Source: Ignavibacteriales bacterium UBA6490 (GTDB lineage Bacteria; Bacteroidota; Ignavibacteria; Ignavibacteriales; Ignavibacteriaceae). From it: a DNA stretch of 5,684 nt. The notes under the pieces are model-generated. The model saw only the letters and a list, made by a program, of their open reading frames with translations, was not told the origin of the DNA and did not search any database. Location: positions 703-6,386 of the forward strand of contig DJMM01000055.1 in the NCBI GenBank assembly GCA_002435365.1. Reading direction: 5' to 3'. The position numbers and the translations under genes are program-made. Within the stretch, counting starts at the first letter, position 1. Each line of letters begins with the position of its first letter. Shown here in pieces: positions 1 through 5,684 of this stretch.

Positions 1-479
1 ATGCACGCCATCGTAAGATCAGATTTATTATCAATATGCGACTGCAGCATTTTAAGATAATCCATTTTATATATATGATCACCGCTTAAAATCAGCACCC
101 ACTTTACCCGCTTCTCGGGTGAAAAAAGATTAAGGTTCTGGTAAATAGCATTTGATGTTCCGAGATACCAATCGTTGTTCTGCTTCCGCTGGGGCGGTAT
201 CGAGTATATATATTCCCCCAGCTCGGGATTGAAAATGCTCCATGCTTCAAACAGATGCTGGTTCAGTGAATCTGATTTATATTGAACCAGCACATAAATT
301 CTTCTCAATCCTGAGTTAAGACAATTAGAAAGAGCAAAATCGATAATTCTGTATTTTCCTCCGAATGGAACGGAAGGCTTGCTTCTGTGAATTGTAAGAG
401 GGTGAAGTCTCTCGCCCTGTCCGCCTGCAAGAATCATCGTAACAGTTTCTCTTAAAATCGATGCTCCGGTTAAGGCCAT
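1..479 (-). CDS. glgC: Glucose-1-phosphate adenylyltransferase (ADP-glucose pyrophosphorylase), N-terminal part, cut by window edge
   Basis: Cytoplasmic enzyme that makes ADP-glucose and pyrophosphate from glucose-1-phosphate and ATP, the committed step of bacterial glycogen synthesis. Reading the minus strand from the ATG at 479 gives 159 intact codons, about 38% of the usual ~420 residues, with the rest beyond position 1. Visible family motifs are the nucleotide-binding loop LAGGQGERLHPLT (residues 17-29), the conserved FGGKYRIIDFALSNCLNSG block (39-57), LVQYKSDSLNQHL just after it, and SGDHIYKMDY (132-141), which carries the metal/substrate Asp. No frameshift or stop is seen. The start is chosen for its GGAG ribosome site. 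A second Met at residue 15 sits directly before the nucleotide loop and has no such site. The gene is divergent from the operon on its right, and nothing suggests a shared function. Family assignment is near certain; the regulatory C-terminal domain cannot be seen. Confidence 0.96.
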   Translation of the reverse strand, partial: MALTGASILRETVTMILAGGQGERLHPLTIHRSKPSVPFGGKYRIIDFALSNCLNSGLRRIYVLVQYKSDSLNQHLFEAWSIFNPELGEYIYSIPPQRKQNNDWYLGTSNAIYQNLNLFSPEKRVKWVLILSGDHIYKMDYLKMLQSHIDNKSDLTMAC

Positions 480-485
480 ATTTTT

Positions 486-489
486 CTCC
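486..489 (-). promoter_or_regulatory. Ribosome binding site of glgC
   Basis: On the minus strand GGAG lies 6 bases before the ATG at 479. It supports that ATG over the in-frame Met 14 codons later. It also shows that this genome uses Shine-Dalgarno sites for at least some genes, whereas the peptidase and lpxH starts show none. Confidence 0.7.
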
Positions 490-610
490 GGTTTTTAAAG
501 TAATTTTAATCCGTTCATTCAAAACGGACTAAAATAATATTTTTTTTCTCCCAGTTTAAAAGCGCCAACACTCCCCCTGCCTGCCCTAATAATCCCTTAA
601 ATTTTATCTT

Positions 611-634
611 AAAACCAGGTATATACCCTGTTTT
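611..634. promoter_or_regulatory. 24-bp imperfect palindrome, possible operator
   Basis: The half AAAACCAGGTAT is followed directly by its near mirror ATACCCTGTTTT; 10 of 12 positions are symmetric. There is no loop, so it fits a dimeric protein site better than an RNA hairpin. Its core ACCAGGTATA recurs inverted at 731-740. It lies about 130 bases upstream of glgC and 320 bases upstream of the peptidase. No specific regulator is recognised. Confidence 0.3.
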
Positions 635-668
635 AACAGTATGATTTCAGAAATATATACAATTGTGG

Positions 669-701
669 TTTGATTGGCAATTACAGAAATTGTTATTTTA
701 C
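669..701 (+). promoter_or_regulatory. Weak candidate promoter for the peptidase-lpxH-PBP operon
   Basis: TTTG at 669-672 is followed after 21 bases by TATTTTAC at 694-701. This loosely resembles the Bacteroidota pattern of a -33 TTTG and a -7 TAnnTTTG, with 6 of 8 positions matching in the second element. In such AT-rich DNA a chance match is quite possible, and the phylum itself is inferred. It would leave a leader of about 245 bases containing the repeat at 750-859. Confidence 0.18.
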
Positions 702-749
702 TGTTAATTATTCAAATATTATTGTTCCGGTATACCTGGTAACGTGTTT

Positions 750-844
750 CCGGTCTGAATCTGATGCCGATCTGATCCATATCTAATCTCATTTTGATAA
801 GGATAGAACCAGGTTAGAATCAGATCAGAATCGGATCAGACCGG
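750..844. repeat. Large imperfect inverted repeat (about 28-bp arms)
   Basis: Left arm 750-778 pairs with right arm 817-844 around a loop of about 38 bases. The outer 9 bp (CCGGTCTGA at 750-758 against TCAGACCGG at 836-844) are perfect. After a one-base bulge, 15 of the next 18 positions match. In RNA this would be a long stem in the probable operon leader; in DNA it could be a dyad binding site. It has no T-run after it, so a terminator is unlikely. Confidence 0.6.
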
Positions 845-859
845 GATCAGGTGCACAAG
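750..859. repeat. Degenerate tandem repeat with 11-nt period
   Basis: Cut into 11-mers from 750, the sequence stays in register. Units at 816, 827 and 838 are AGAATCAGATC, AGAATCGGATC and AGACCGGGATC, with looser copies at 805 (AGAACCAGGTT) and 849. On the left, units at 761, 772, 783 and 794 begin CTGAT, CTGAT, CTAAT and TTGAT. The left units are roughly the reverse complement of the right ones, which creates the inverted repeat described separately. It ends about 90 bases before the chosen peptidase start. Confidence 0.55.
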
Positions 860-952
860 CAGACATAGATAATGTATGATTTTGGGACACATAAATTCAT
901 GTTGTTTCACGATCCCAATGGCTGCCGCAAAATTTATACAGAAATAATGAAT

Positions 953-2611
953 ATGAAATTCAGCAGGAGGAAAATCATTCTAATCTCAGCTTTAACAACA
1001 ATGTTTTTTGTTGTCGGATTCTTGTTCGGCCTTCCCTTCAAAGGGCTGCATTATTTGTCTGTCCATACCCAGCCAAATTATATTTCAGATAATCAATATA
1101 AAATTGATATTCTTGAATACGATATGAATATCGATCTTTACCCGGGAGATAAACTGATTAAAGGCGATGTGCAGTTAAAAGGAACTGCTATTTCGGAAAA
1201 TATAAGTCAGATAGATCTGAATTTTTATGATAATTTCAGCATAGAAGGCGTCTGGCTCAACAGTGAGAAAACATCATACACCAATTCAAAAACAAGATTT
1301 ACTATCCCTGCTGTTATAAGCAAAGGTGACACGTTCACAGTGAGGATCAGATATGCGGGAAGACCAATACGCGCTGGTCTCTCTGCATTTGTTTTTGGCA
1401 GGATAAACGGAAGATCTGTTGTCTATAATATAAGTGAACCTACATTCGCATCCACATGGTTTCCCTGCAACGATATTCCGTCAGACAAAGCACTGCTTAA
1501 AATAAATATTTCAAACGATTCTTCCTGCACATCGTTGTCCAACGGAAAGCTTACTTCCCTCTCCTATCATAATGGAAGACGCACATTCAGATGGGAAACT
1601 GTTTACCCCATTTCAACATATCTTATTTCGGTTTATTCTTCCGAATATGAGAATTTCTCCGAAAAATATATTTCTGTGGACGGAACGGATACAATGGCAG
1701 TTGAGTATTACGCTTTTCCCCAGCACATTGAAGAGGCAAGGACCGACTTCCGTGGTCATCCGGAAATGATTAAGTTCTTCTCCGAAAAATTCGGTGAATA
1801 TCCTTTCATAAAAGAAAAATACGGTGTGGCGGAGTTTTTATGGCAGATGGGGGCAATGGAAAACCAGACAATTACAGGTATCGGTTCAAACTTTGTAAGC
1901 GGCAAAAGGTTTTTTACGGATATTTATGCCCATGAACTTGCTCACGCCTGGTGGGGAAATTCAGTGGGTCCTGCCACCTGGAAGGATATCTGGCTGAATG
2001 AGGGCTTCGCAACTTATTCAGAAGCACTGTATACTGAGCACCTCTACGGCGAGGACGCTTTGATATCCGAAATGATGAAAAATTTTGATGATGATTTTAA
2101 GGGAAAATTATATGACCCGGGCTCTGATCTTTTCAGCAGCACAATTTATCAAAAGGGCTCATGGGTGCTGCATATGCTCAGGTGGGAAACCGGGGATTCC
2201 CTCTTTTTTAATATACTCAGAACTTATTATGACCGGTTTAAGTACAGAACGGCATCCACAGAAGATTTCAGGAAAGTCGCAGAAGAAATATCGGGAAGGG
2301 ATTTCTCCGGATTTTTTAATCAATGGGTTTATGAGGGAGAAGGGTGTATAAAGCTTTTTTACAGCTGGAAATATGATGATGCTTCAAAAAAGATTGTGAT
2401 TGAAACAAGACAGATGCAGGATGGGTATAATGCGTATCAATTCCCACTTGAAATTGAAATAGTGGGAGCAGATACTGCAGAAACAAGGATACTTAATATC
2501 GATGCCCGGGATAACCGTTTTGAAATACCTTCAGGAAATTTACCTGAAAAAATTATTGCTGATCCGAAAAACAGGCTTCTTGCTGTTTATGAGGAGAGAG
2601 ATTTTAAATGA
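953..2611 (+). CDS. M1-family zinc metallopeptidase (aminopeptidase N-like), membrane-anchored or secreted
   Basis: A gluzincin aminopeptidase predicted to remove N-terminal residues from peptides outside the cytoplasmic membrane. From the ATG at 953 it is 552 residues. A basic start (MKFSRRK) leads into a hydrophobic segment at about 8-29, with no lipobox Cys, so it is a signal anchor or an uncleaved signal peptide. A beta-rich N-terminal domain follows, ending in FPCNDIPSDKA (170-180). The catalytic domain has the exopeptidase motif GAMEN (300-304), zinc site HELAH (327-331), third ligand E350 in WLNEGFATY, and catalytic Tyr399 in YQKG. A C-terminal beta-type domain of about 90 residues closes it; the long helical domain of ~870-residue PepN is absent, as in many short M1 enzymes. 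All catalytic residues are present. The start is uncertain: in-frame ATGs at 872 and 947 also exist and none has a good ribosome site. The ATG at 953 is preferred because it puts the basic residues directly before the membrane segment. First gene of the probable operon, 38 bases before lpxH. Substrate unknown. Confidence 0.93.
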   Translation: MKFSRRKIILISALTTMFFVVGFLFGLPFKGLHYLSVHTQPNYISDNQYKIDILEYDMNIDLYPGDKLIKGDVQLKGTAISENISQIDLNFYDNFSIEGVWLNSEKTSYTNSKTRFTIPAVISKGDTFTVRIRYAGRPIRAGLSAFVFGRINGRSVVYNISEPTFASTWFPCNDIPSDKALLKINISNDSSCTSLSNGKLTSLSYHNGRRTFRWETVYPISTYLISVYSSEYENFSEKYISVDGTDTMAVEYYAFPQHIEEARTDFRGHPEMIKFFSEKFGEYPFIKEKYGVAEFLWQMGAMENQTITGIGSNFVSGKRFFTDIYAHELAHAWWGNSVGPATWKDIWLNEGFATYSEALYTEHLYGEDALISEMMKNFDDDFKGKLYDPGSDLFSSTIYQKGSWVLHMLRWETGDSLFFNILRTYYDRFKYRTASTEDFRKVAEEISGRDFSGFFNQWVYEGEGCIKLFYSWKYDDASKKIVIETRQMQDGYNAYQFPLEIEIVGADTAETRILNIDARDNRFEIPSGNLPEKIIADPKNRLLAVYEERDFK

Positions 2612-2649
2612 AATACCATATCTTTCCGTATAAAACATGAAAGCACTTT

Positions 2650-3375
2650 GTGAATAATACCTATTATTTTATTTCCGATATTCATCTTGGTCTGCAGGAT
2701 AAATCTTTTGAAGAGAAAAAAGAGAAGCTGCTTGTAAATTTCCTGGCATCAGTTCCGCAGAAAGGCGACGAGCTTTTTATTCTCGGCGATCTGTTCGACT
2801 ACTGGTTTGAATATAAACGTGTATACCAGAAAGGATTTTACAGAACGCTTGCAGCGCTTAAAGAACTTACAGAAAAAGGAGTGATAGTCCATTATTTTAT
2901 AGGCAACCACGACTTTTTTCACAACAGCTTTTTTAAGGACGAGCTCGGGATAAAAATGTATGAAGAACCTGTCTCCAGGACACTGCACGGCAAAAAGTTT
3001 TTTATGGGACACGGCGACGGTATGGTTGACAACGATACCGGTTACAATATTCTGAAGAAAATTCTGCGGAACAGGTTTATTCAGAAAATGTATGCCCTTA
3101 TACATCCTGACCTGGGAGTTAAAATAGCAAGTTCCACCAGCAAAAAAAGCAGAATTTATACCTCCGGCCGGGAAACCGGAGAAACAGACGGCCTGTATAA
3201 TGCTGCAAAGAAAAAAATTGATGAAGGATATGACTTTGTGCTCTTTGGGCATCTCCACAAAAAATGTTACCTTCAGTATAAAGACGGATATTATATAAAT
3301 CTCGGTTCCTGGCTTGAAGACGCATGTTATGGTGAATACAGGGATCATGAGTTCAAAGTAATTGACTGGAAGTGA
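2650..3375 (+). CDS. lpxH: UDP-2,3-diacylglucosamine pyrophosphatase-like metallophosphoesterase (LpxH type)
   Basis: Predicted to hydrolyse UDP-2,3-diacylglucosamine to lipid X and UMP, an early lipid A step on the cytoplasmic face of the inner membrane. Its 241 residues match E. coli LpxH (240). The calcineurin-like metal motifs are in order: D10-x-H12 (ISDIHLG), GDLFDYWFE (46-54, D47), GNHDFF (85-90, N86), GHGDG (120-124, H121) and FGHLHKK (199-205, H201, H203), with NLGSW near the end. A central HPDLGVKIASSTSKKSR segment (152-168) corresponds to the lipid-binding insertion of the family. The start is GTG: an in-frame TGA at 2638-2640 lies just upstream, no other start codon lies between, and starting later would remove the first metal ligands. 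No clear ribosome site is seen. Oddity: proteobacterial LpxH has Arg in GNRDF, whereas here it is His as in generic phosphoesterases and, from memory, Bacteroidota homologues. The lipid A role is likely but not proven by sequence. Confidence 0.88.
   Translation: MNNTYYFISDIHLGLQDKSFEEKKEKLLVNFLASVPQKGDELFILGDLFDYWFEYKRVYQKGFYRTLAALKELTEKGVIVHYFIGNHDFFHNSFFKDELGIKMYEEPVSRTLHGKKFFMGHGDGMVDNDTGYNILKKILRNRFIQKMYALIHPDLGVKIASSTSKKSRIYTSGRETGETDGLYNAAKKKIDEGYDFVLFGHLHKKCYLQYKDGYYINLGSWLEDACYGEYRDHEFKVIDWK
3368..3372 (+). promoter_or_regulatory. Ribosome binding site of the penicillin-binding protein gene
   Basis: GGAAG lies inside the last codons of lpxH and 5 bases before the ATG at 3378. It favours that ATG over the GTG at 3372, which would overlap the site and the lpxH stop. 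The start is only 2 bases after the lpxH stop TGA (3373-3375), so the two genes are probably translationally coupled. Confidence 0.6.
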
Positions 3376-3377
3376 TT

Positions 3378-5651
3378 ATGGGAAAAAAATTAAGTGATTC
3401 GGAATACGATGATTATTTCAAGGATATGAAGAAAAAAACAAGAAAAAAAGGCGGCGGCTGGTTCCGGAAAAACTGGAAAATAGTTACCGGCAGTCTGGCT
3501 GTACTTTTTATCGCTTTTGCAATTTATATAATCGCAGGACTCCCATCTCTGGAAGAGCTTGAAAATCCGAAACCCCAGCTCGCCAGCAAGGTATATTCTA
3601 TAGATGGTGAACTGCTCGGTCAGTATTTCATTGAAAACAGAATTGAGACCAACATTGATAGCCTTCCGCCTTTTGTAGTTAATGCTCTTATCGCCACAGA
3701 GGACCGGAGATTTTATGATCACTGGGGCGTGGATATGACAAGGTTCTTCACTGCGATGGTAAAAAATATTTTTACCTTCTCGCGCGAAGGGGCAAGCACC
3801 ATAACCCAGCAGCTTGCAAAAAATCTTTACAGACTCAAAGGCAGGAATGAGAATGCGTTCGAAACAGTGATAAGAAAAATAAGGGAATGGATAACTGCAA
3901 TCCAGATTGAGAAGAATTTTACAAAAAGAGAGATACTTGAGCTGTACTTCAATGTATCATATTTCGGCAGAAGCGCTTACGGAATTGAATCTGCATCCCA
4001 TATTTATTTTAATAAGAAGGCTGCAAACCTGTCGCTTCCTGAAGCGGCTTTATTTATAGCGCTTCTAAAATCGCCTGAATATTATGACCCCATAAAAAAT
4101 AAAGAAAATGCTTTCCGTCGGCGAAATGTTGTGCTGCGTAATATGGTAAATACCGACCTGCTCTCGGAATACGAATATGAAAAGCTTAAAAACCAGCCCA
4201 TCGTTCTGGCATCCGAAAAAATAAGCGGCAGTAAATCCATAGCCCCGCATTTTATGGAGTATGTAAGAAAATATCTTGAATCAATCGCCGAAAAATACGG
4301 ATATGATTTATACAGGGATGGACTGAACATCTATACAACAATCGATTACAAGATGCAGCTTGCGGCAAATAAGGCTGCGGCTGAACATCTGAAGGACTAT
4401 CAGCAGCTTTTTGATAAGAACTGGAACTGGAACAAAAACAGAAGCCTGCTGTCAAATTTTATCGACAGGGCTATCCGAAATTCGGAAGAATATAAAGCCG
4501 CAGAAACAACTGAGGAAAGAGCAGATATTTACAACAAGCTCAAATATGATGAACAGTTTATCGAGAATGTTAAGAGAGTTGAATCGACTATCCAGGTTGG
4601 GTTTGTAGCAATTGATCCTTCAAACGGACAGATTAAAGCTCTGGTAGGTGGCGAAAATCAGGAATTCGGGCGCGGTTTAAATCATGTTACCGGGATAAGA
4701 CGTCAGCCGGGTTCAGCGTTCAAGCCCTTAATTTATTTAACAGCCATCGAGAACGGCTACTATCCTGCGTACACATTATTAAATCAGAAGTTCAATTATA
4801 ACGGCTGGGAGCCAGATAACGCAAATTTTGAATACAGCGGCTATATGACATTAAGGGAGGCGCTGGCATTTTCCGTAAATGTTATTGCGGGCCGGATGAC
4901 AACAAGCAATATTGCTCCCCCTTCACAGGTTGCAAGGATTTCAAAGAGTCTTGGAATAAACAGCACCATTTCCCCATACCCATCTATTGCGCTTGGTACT
5001 TCGGAAGTTACACCGCTGGAGATAACATCGGCATTCGGTACAATCGCAAACCGCGGTGTACATGTCGATCCAATTGCAGTTCTGAAAATTGAGGATAGAA
5101 ACGGAATACTGATTGACCAGTTTGTACCGGAATACCGGGAGGCAATATCTCCTCAGAGTGCAGCCATTCTAACAGATATGATGCAGGATGTTGTTAATTA
5201 CGGAACCGGAGCAGGTGTACGAAGATATTTCCATCGTCCTGCTGCCGGCAAAACAGGTACCACACAGAATTTCTCAGATGCATGGTTTATCGGTTTCACG
5301 CCGCAGCTTGCAGCAGGTGTTTGGGTTGGTTTCGACGATCACAGGGTTAAATTTACAAACTGGTACGGACAAGGTGCAAAAGCCGCATTACCGATCTGGG
5401 CCAGATTTATGGAAATAGTTTATAAGGAACAGAATCTGCCGCTTGAATATTTTGAACTTCCTTCGGATATAACCACAATGGAATTCTGCAAGGAAACTAT
5501 GGATCTGGGTGATACCAGGCTGGCTGGTGAAAATTGTCCTGTGAAGGTAACAGATATTATTAATCCAAAAAATATTCCGGCATTATGCGACATACATGGG
5601 GGCACTCCGAGGATAAGAAGAGAGGATAACCGGGGTGATACGGGATGGTGA
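3378..5651 (+). CDS. mrcA: Class A penicillin-binding protein (PBP1A type, bifunctional glycosyltransferase/transpeptidase)
   Basis: Builds peptidoglycan outside the cytoplasmic membrane: the GT51 domain polymerises lipid II into glycan strands and the transpeptidase domain cross-links stem peptides. It has 757 residues from the ATG at 3378. The cytoplasmic tail is charged (many Lys, Asp), followed by one membrane helix at about 34-54. GT51 motifs: TEDRRFYDHWG with catalytic E108, GASTITQQLAKN (138-149), RKIREW with second Glu E170, and REILELYFN (184-192). A charged, probably helical linker of about 70 residues (about 338-406) separates it from the transpeptidase, which has SAFK (S446, K449), SVN (499-501) and KTGT (625-628). 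The tail has three cysteines (C704, C720, C737) and H740 in CDIHGG, a spacing I recall from other class A PBP tails. All active-site residues are intact. The symbol mrcA is used for family type, not proven orthology. Last visible gene of the operon; no terminator is seen in the 33 bases that remain. Confidence 0.95.
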   Translation: MGKKLSDSEYDDYFKDMKKKTRKKGGGWFRKNWKIVTGSLAVLFIAFAIYIIAGLPSLEELENPKPQLASKVYSIDGELLGQYFIENRIETNIDSLPPFVVNALIATEDRRFYDHWGVDMTRFFTAMVKNIFTFSREGASTITQQLAKNLYRLKGRNENAFETVIRKIREWITAIQIEKNFTKREILELYFNVSYFGRSAYGIESASHIYFNKKAANLSLPEAALFIALLKSPEYYDPIKNKENAFRRRNVVLRNMVNTDLLSEYEYEKLKNQPIVLASEKISGSKSIAPHFMEYVRKYLESIAEKYGYDLYRDGLNIYTTIDYKMQLAANKAAAEHLKDYQQLFDKNWNWNKNRSLLSNFIDRAIRNSEEYKAAETTEERADIYNKLKYDEQFIENVKRVESTIQVGFVAIDPSNGQIKALVGGENQEFGRGLNHVTGIRRQPGSAFKPLIYLTAIENGYYPAYTLLNQKFNYNGWEPDNANFEYSGYMTLREALAFSVNVIAGRMTTSNIAPPSQVARISKSLGINSTISPYPSIALGTSEVTPLEITSAFGTIANRGVHVDPIAVLKIEDRNGILIDQFVPEYREAISPQSAAILTDMMQDVVNYGTGAGVRRYFHRPAAGKTGTTQNFSDAWFIGFTPQLAAGVWVGFDDHRVKFTNWYGQGAKAALPIWARFMEIVYKEQNLPLEYFELPSDITTMEFCKETMDLGDTRLAGENCPVKVTDIINPKNIPALCDIHGGTPRIRREDNRGDTGW

Positions 5652-5653
5652 GA

Positions 5654-5684
5654 ATTGTCATTTGATTGTCATTCAATGGTCATT
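5654..5684. repeat. 11-nt tandem repeat array, cut by window end
   Basis: Directly after the PBP stop codon there are two full units and one partial unit of 11 bases. The first is ATTGTCATTTG, the second differs only in its last two bases (ATTGTCATTCA), and the third (from 5676) reads ATGGTCATT before the window stops. Seen directly in the sequence; total copy number and function are unknown. It has no dyad symmetry and is not an intrinsic terminator as far as visible. Confidence 0.8.

Larger units (their letters stand above)
480..952. other. Divergent intergenic region between glgC and the envelope operon
   Basis: This 473-base stretch separates two divergent genes, so it should contain promoters in both directions. 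I see no ORF with protein-like character and no tRNA or other RNA gene. The part next to glgC (490-550) is very AT-rich, with a small 6-bp hairpin (TCCGTT at 510-515 against AACGGA at 523-528) that would fall in the glgC 5' leader. The middle holds a palindrome at 611-634. The part before the peptidase (750-859) is repetitive, with an 11-nt period and dyad symmetry. An upstream in-frame ATG at 872 could lengthen the peptidase by 27 residues, but this is judged unlikely. Confidence 0.7.

Noticed and set aside
325..522. 65-codon minus-strand open frame overlapping the glgC start
   Set aside because: It lies in another frame over the clear glgC N-terminus, and its translation shows no family signal.
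510..548. Hairpin 510-528 followed by a T-run as an intrinsic terminator on the plus strand
   Set aside because: The stem is only 6 bp, the T-run begins about 11 bases after it, and no plus-strand gene ends upstream.
528..575. glgC promoter on the minus strand (TATTTTAG-like element with TTGG upstream)
   Set aside because: The spacing of about 28 bases fits neither the Bacteroidota nor the sigma-70 pattern.
872..952. 27-residue N-terminal extension of the M1 peptidase from the ATG at 872
   Set aside because: No ribosome site, and it would place a non-hydrophobic stretch before the basic residues and membrane segment. The ATG at 953 (or 947) gives a normal export signal. Not fully excluded.
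2637..2657. Six-codon reading frame between the peptidase and lpxH genes as a leader peptide
   Set aside because: Too short, no ribosome site and no sequence pattern typical of attenuation peptides; chance is likely.
2749..3348. 199-codon minus-strand open frame opposite lpxH
   Set aside because: It is antisense to a gene with all metal motifs intact. Its Phe/Val-rich translation is what the reverse of Lys/Glu-rich coding gives.
3372..3377. GTG at 3372 as the PBP start
   Set aside because: It overlaps the lpxH stop and sits on the GGAAG ribosome site. The ATG at 3378 is correctly spaced from that site.

Overview
The window is AT-rich bacterial chromosome, probably from the Bacteroidota/Chlorobiota/Ignavibacteriota (FCB) side of the tree. 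This is inferred from three things: the lysine-, isoleucine- and tyrosine-rich proteins; a Bacteroidota-like LpxH-type phosphoesterase carrying GNHD instead of the proteobacterial GNRD; and an M1 metallopeptidase of the short, membrane-anchored kind. Lipid A and periplasm-type functions point to a diderm. The phylum is an inference from protein style, not from a search.

Layout: positions 1-479 hold the N-terminal 159 codons of glgC (ADP-glucose pyrophosphorylase) on the minus strand, cut by the window edge. A 473-base divergent intergenic region follows (480-952). It contains no convincing gene but does hold structure: a near-perfect 24-bp palindrome, a recurring ACCAGGT element, a large imperfect inverted repeat, and a degenerate repeat with an 11-nt period. 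Three plus-strand genes follow, closely spaced and probably one operon: an M1-family zinc aminopeptidase with an N-terminal membrane segment (953-2611), an LpxH-like UDP-2,3-diacylglucosamine pyrophosphatase (2650-3375, GTG start), and a class A penicillin-binding protein (3378-5651). The last 33 bases are the start of a clean 11-nt tandem repeat array that runs off the window.

The operon reads as cell-envelope housekeeping. LpxH makes lipid X for lipid A, the bifunctional PBP polymerises and cross-links peptidoglycan, and the peptidase probably trims peptides outside the cytoplasmic membrane. GlgC on the other strand starts glycogen synthesis and is functionally unrelated. No mobile element, CRISPR array, RNA gene or new multi-gene system is visible. 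The least explained signals are the two non-coding 11-nt-period repeats, one before the operon and one after it.
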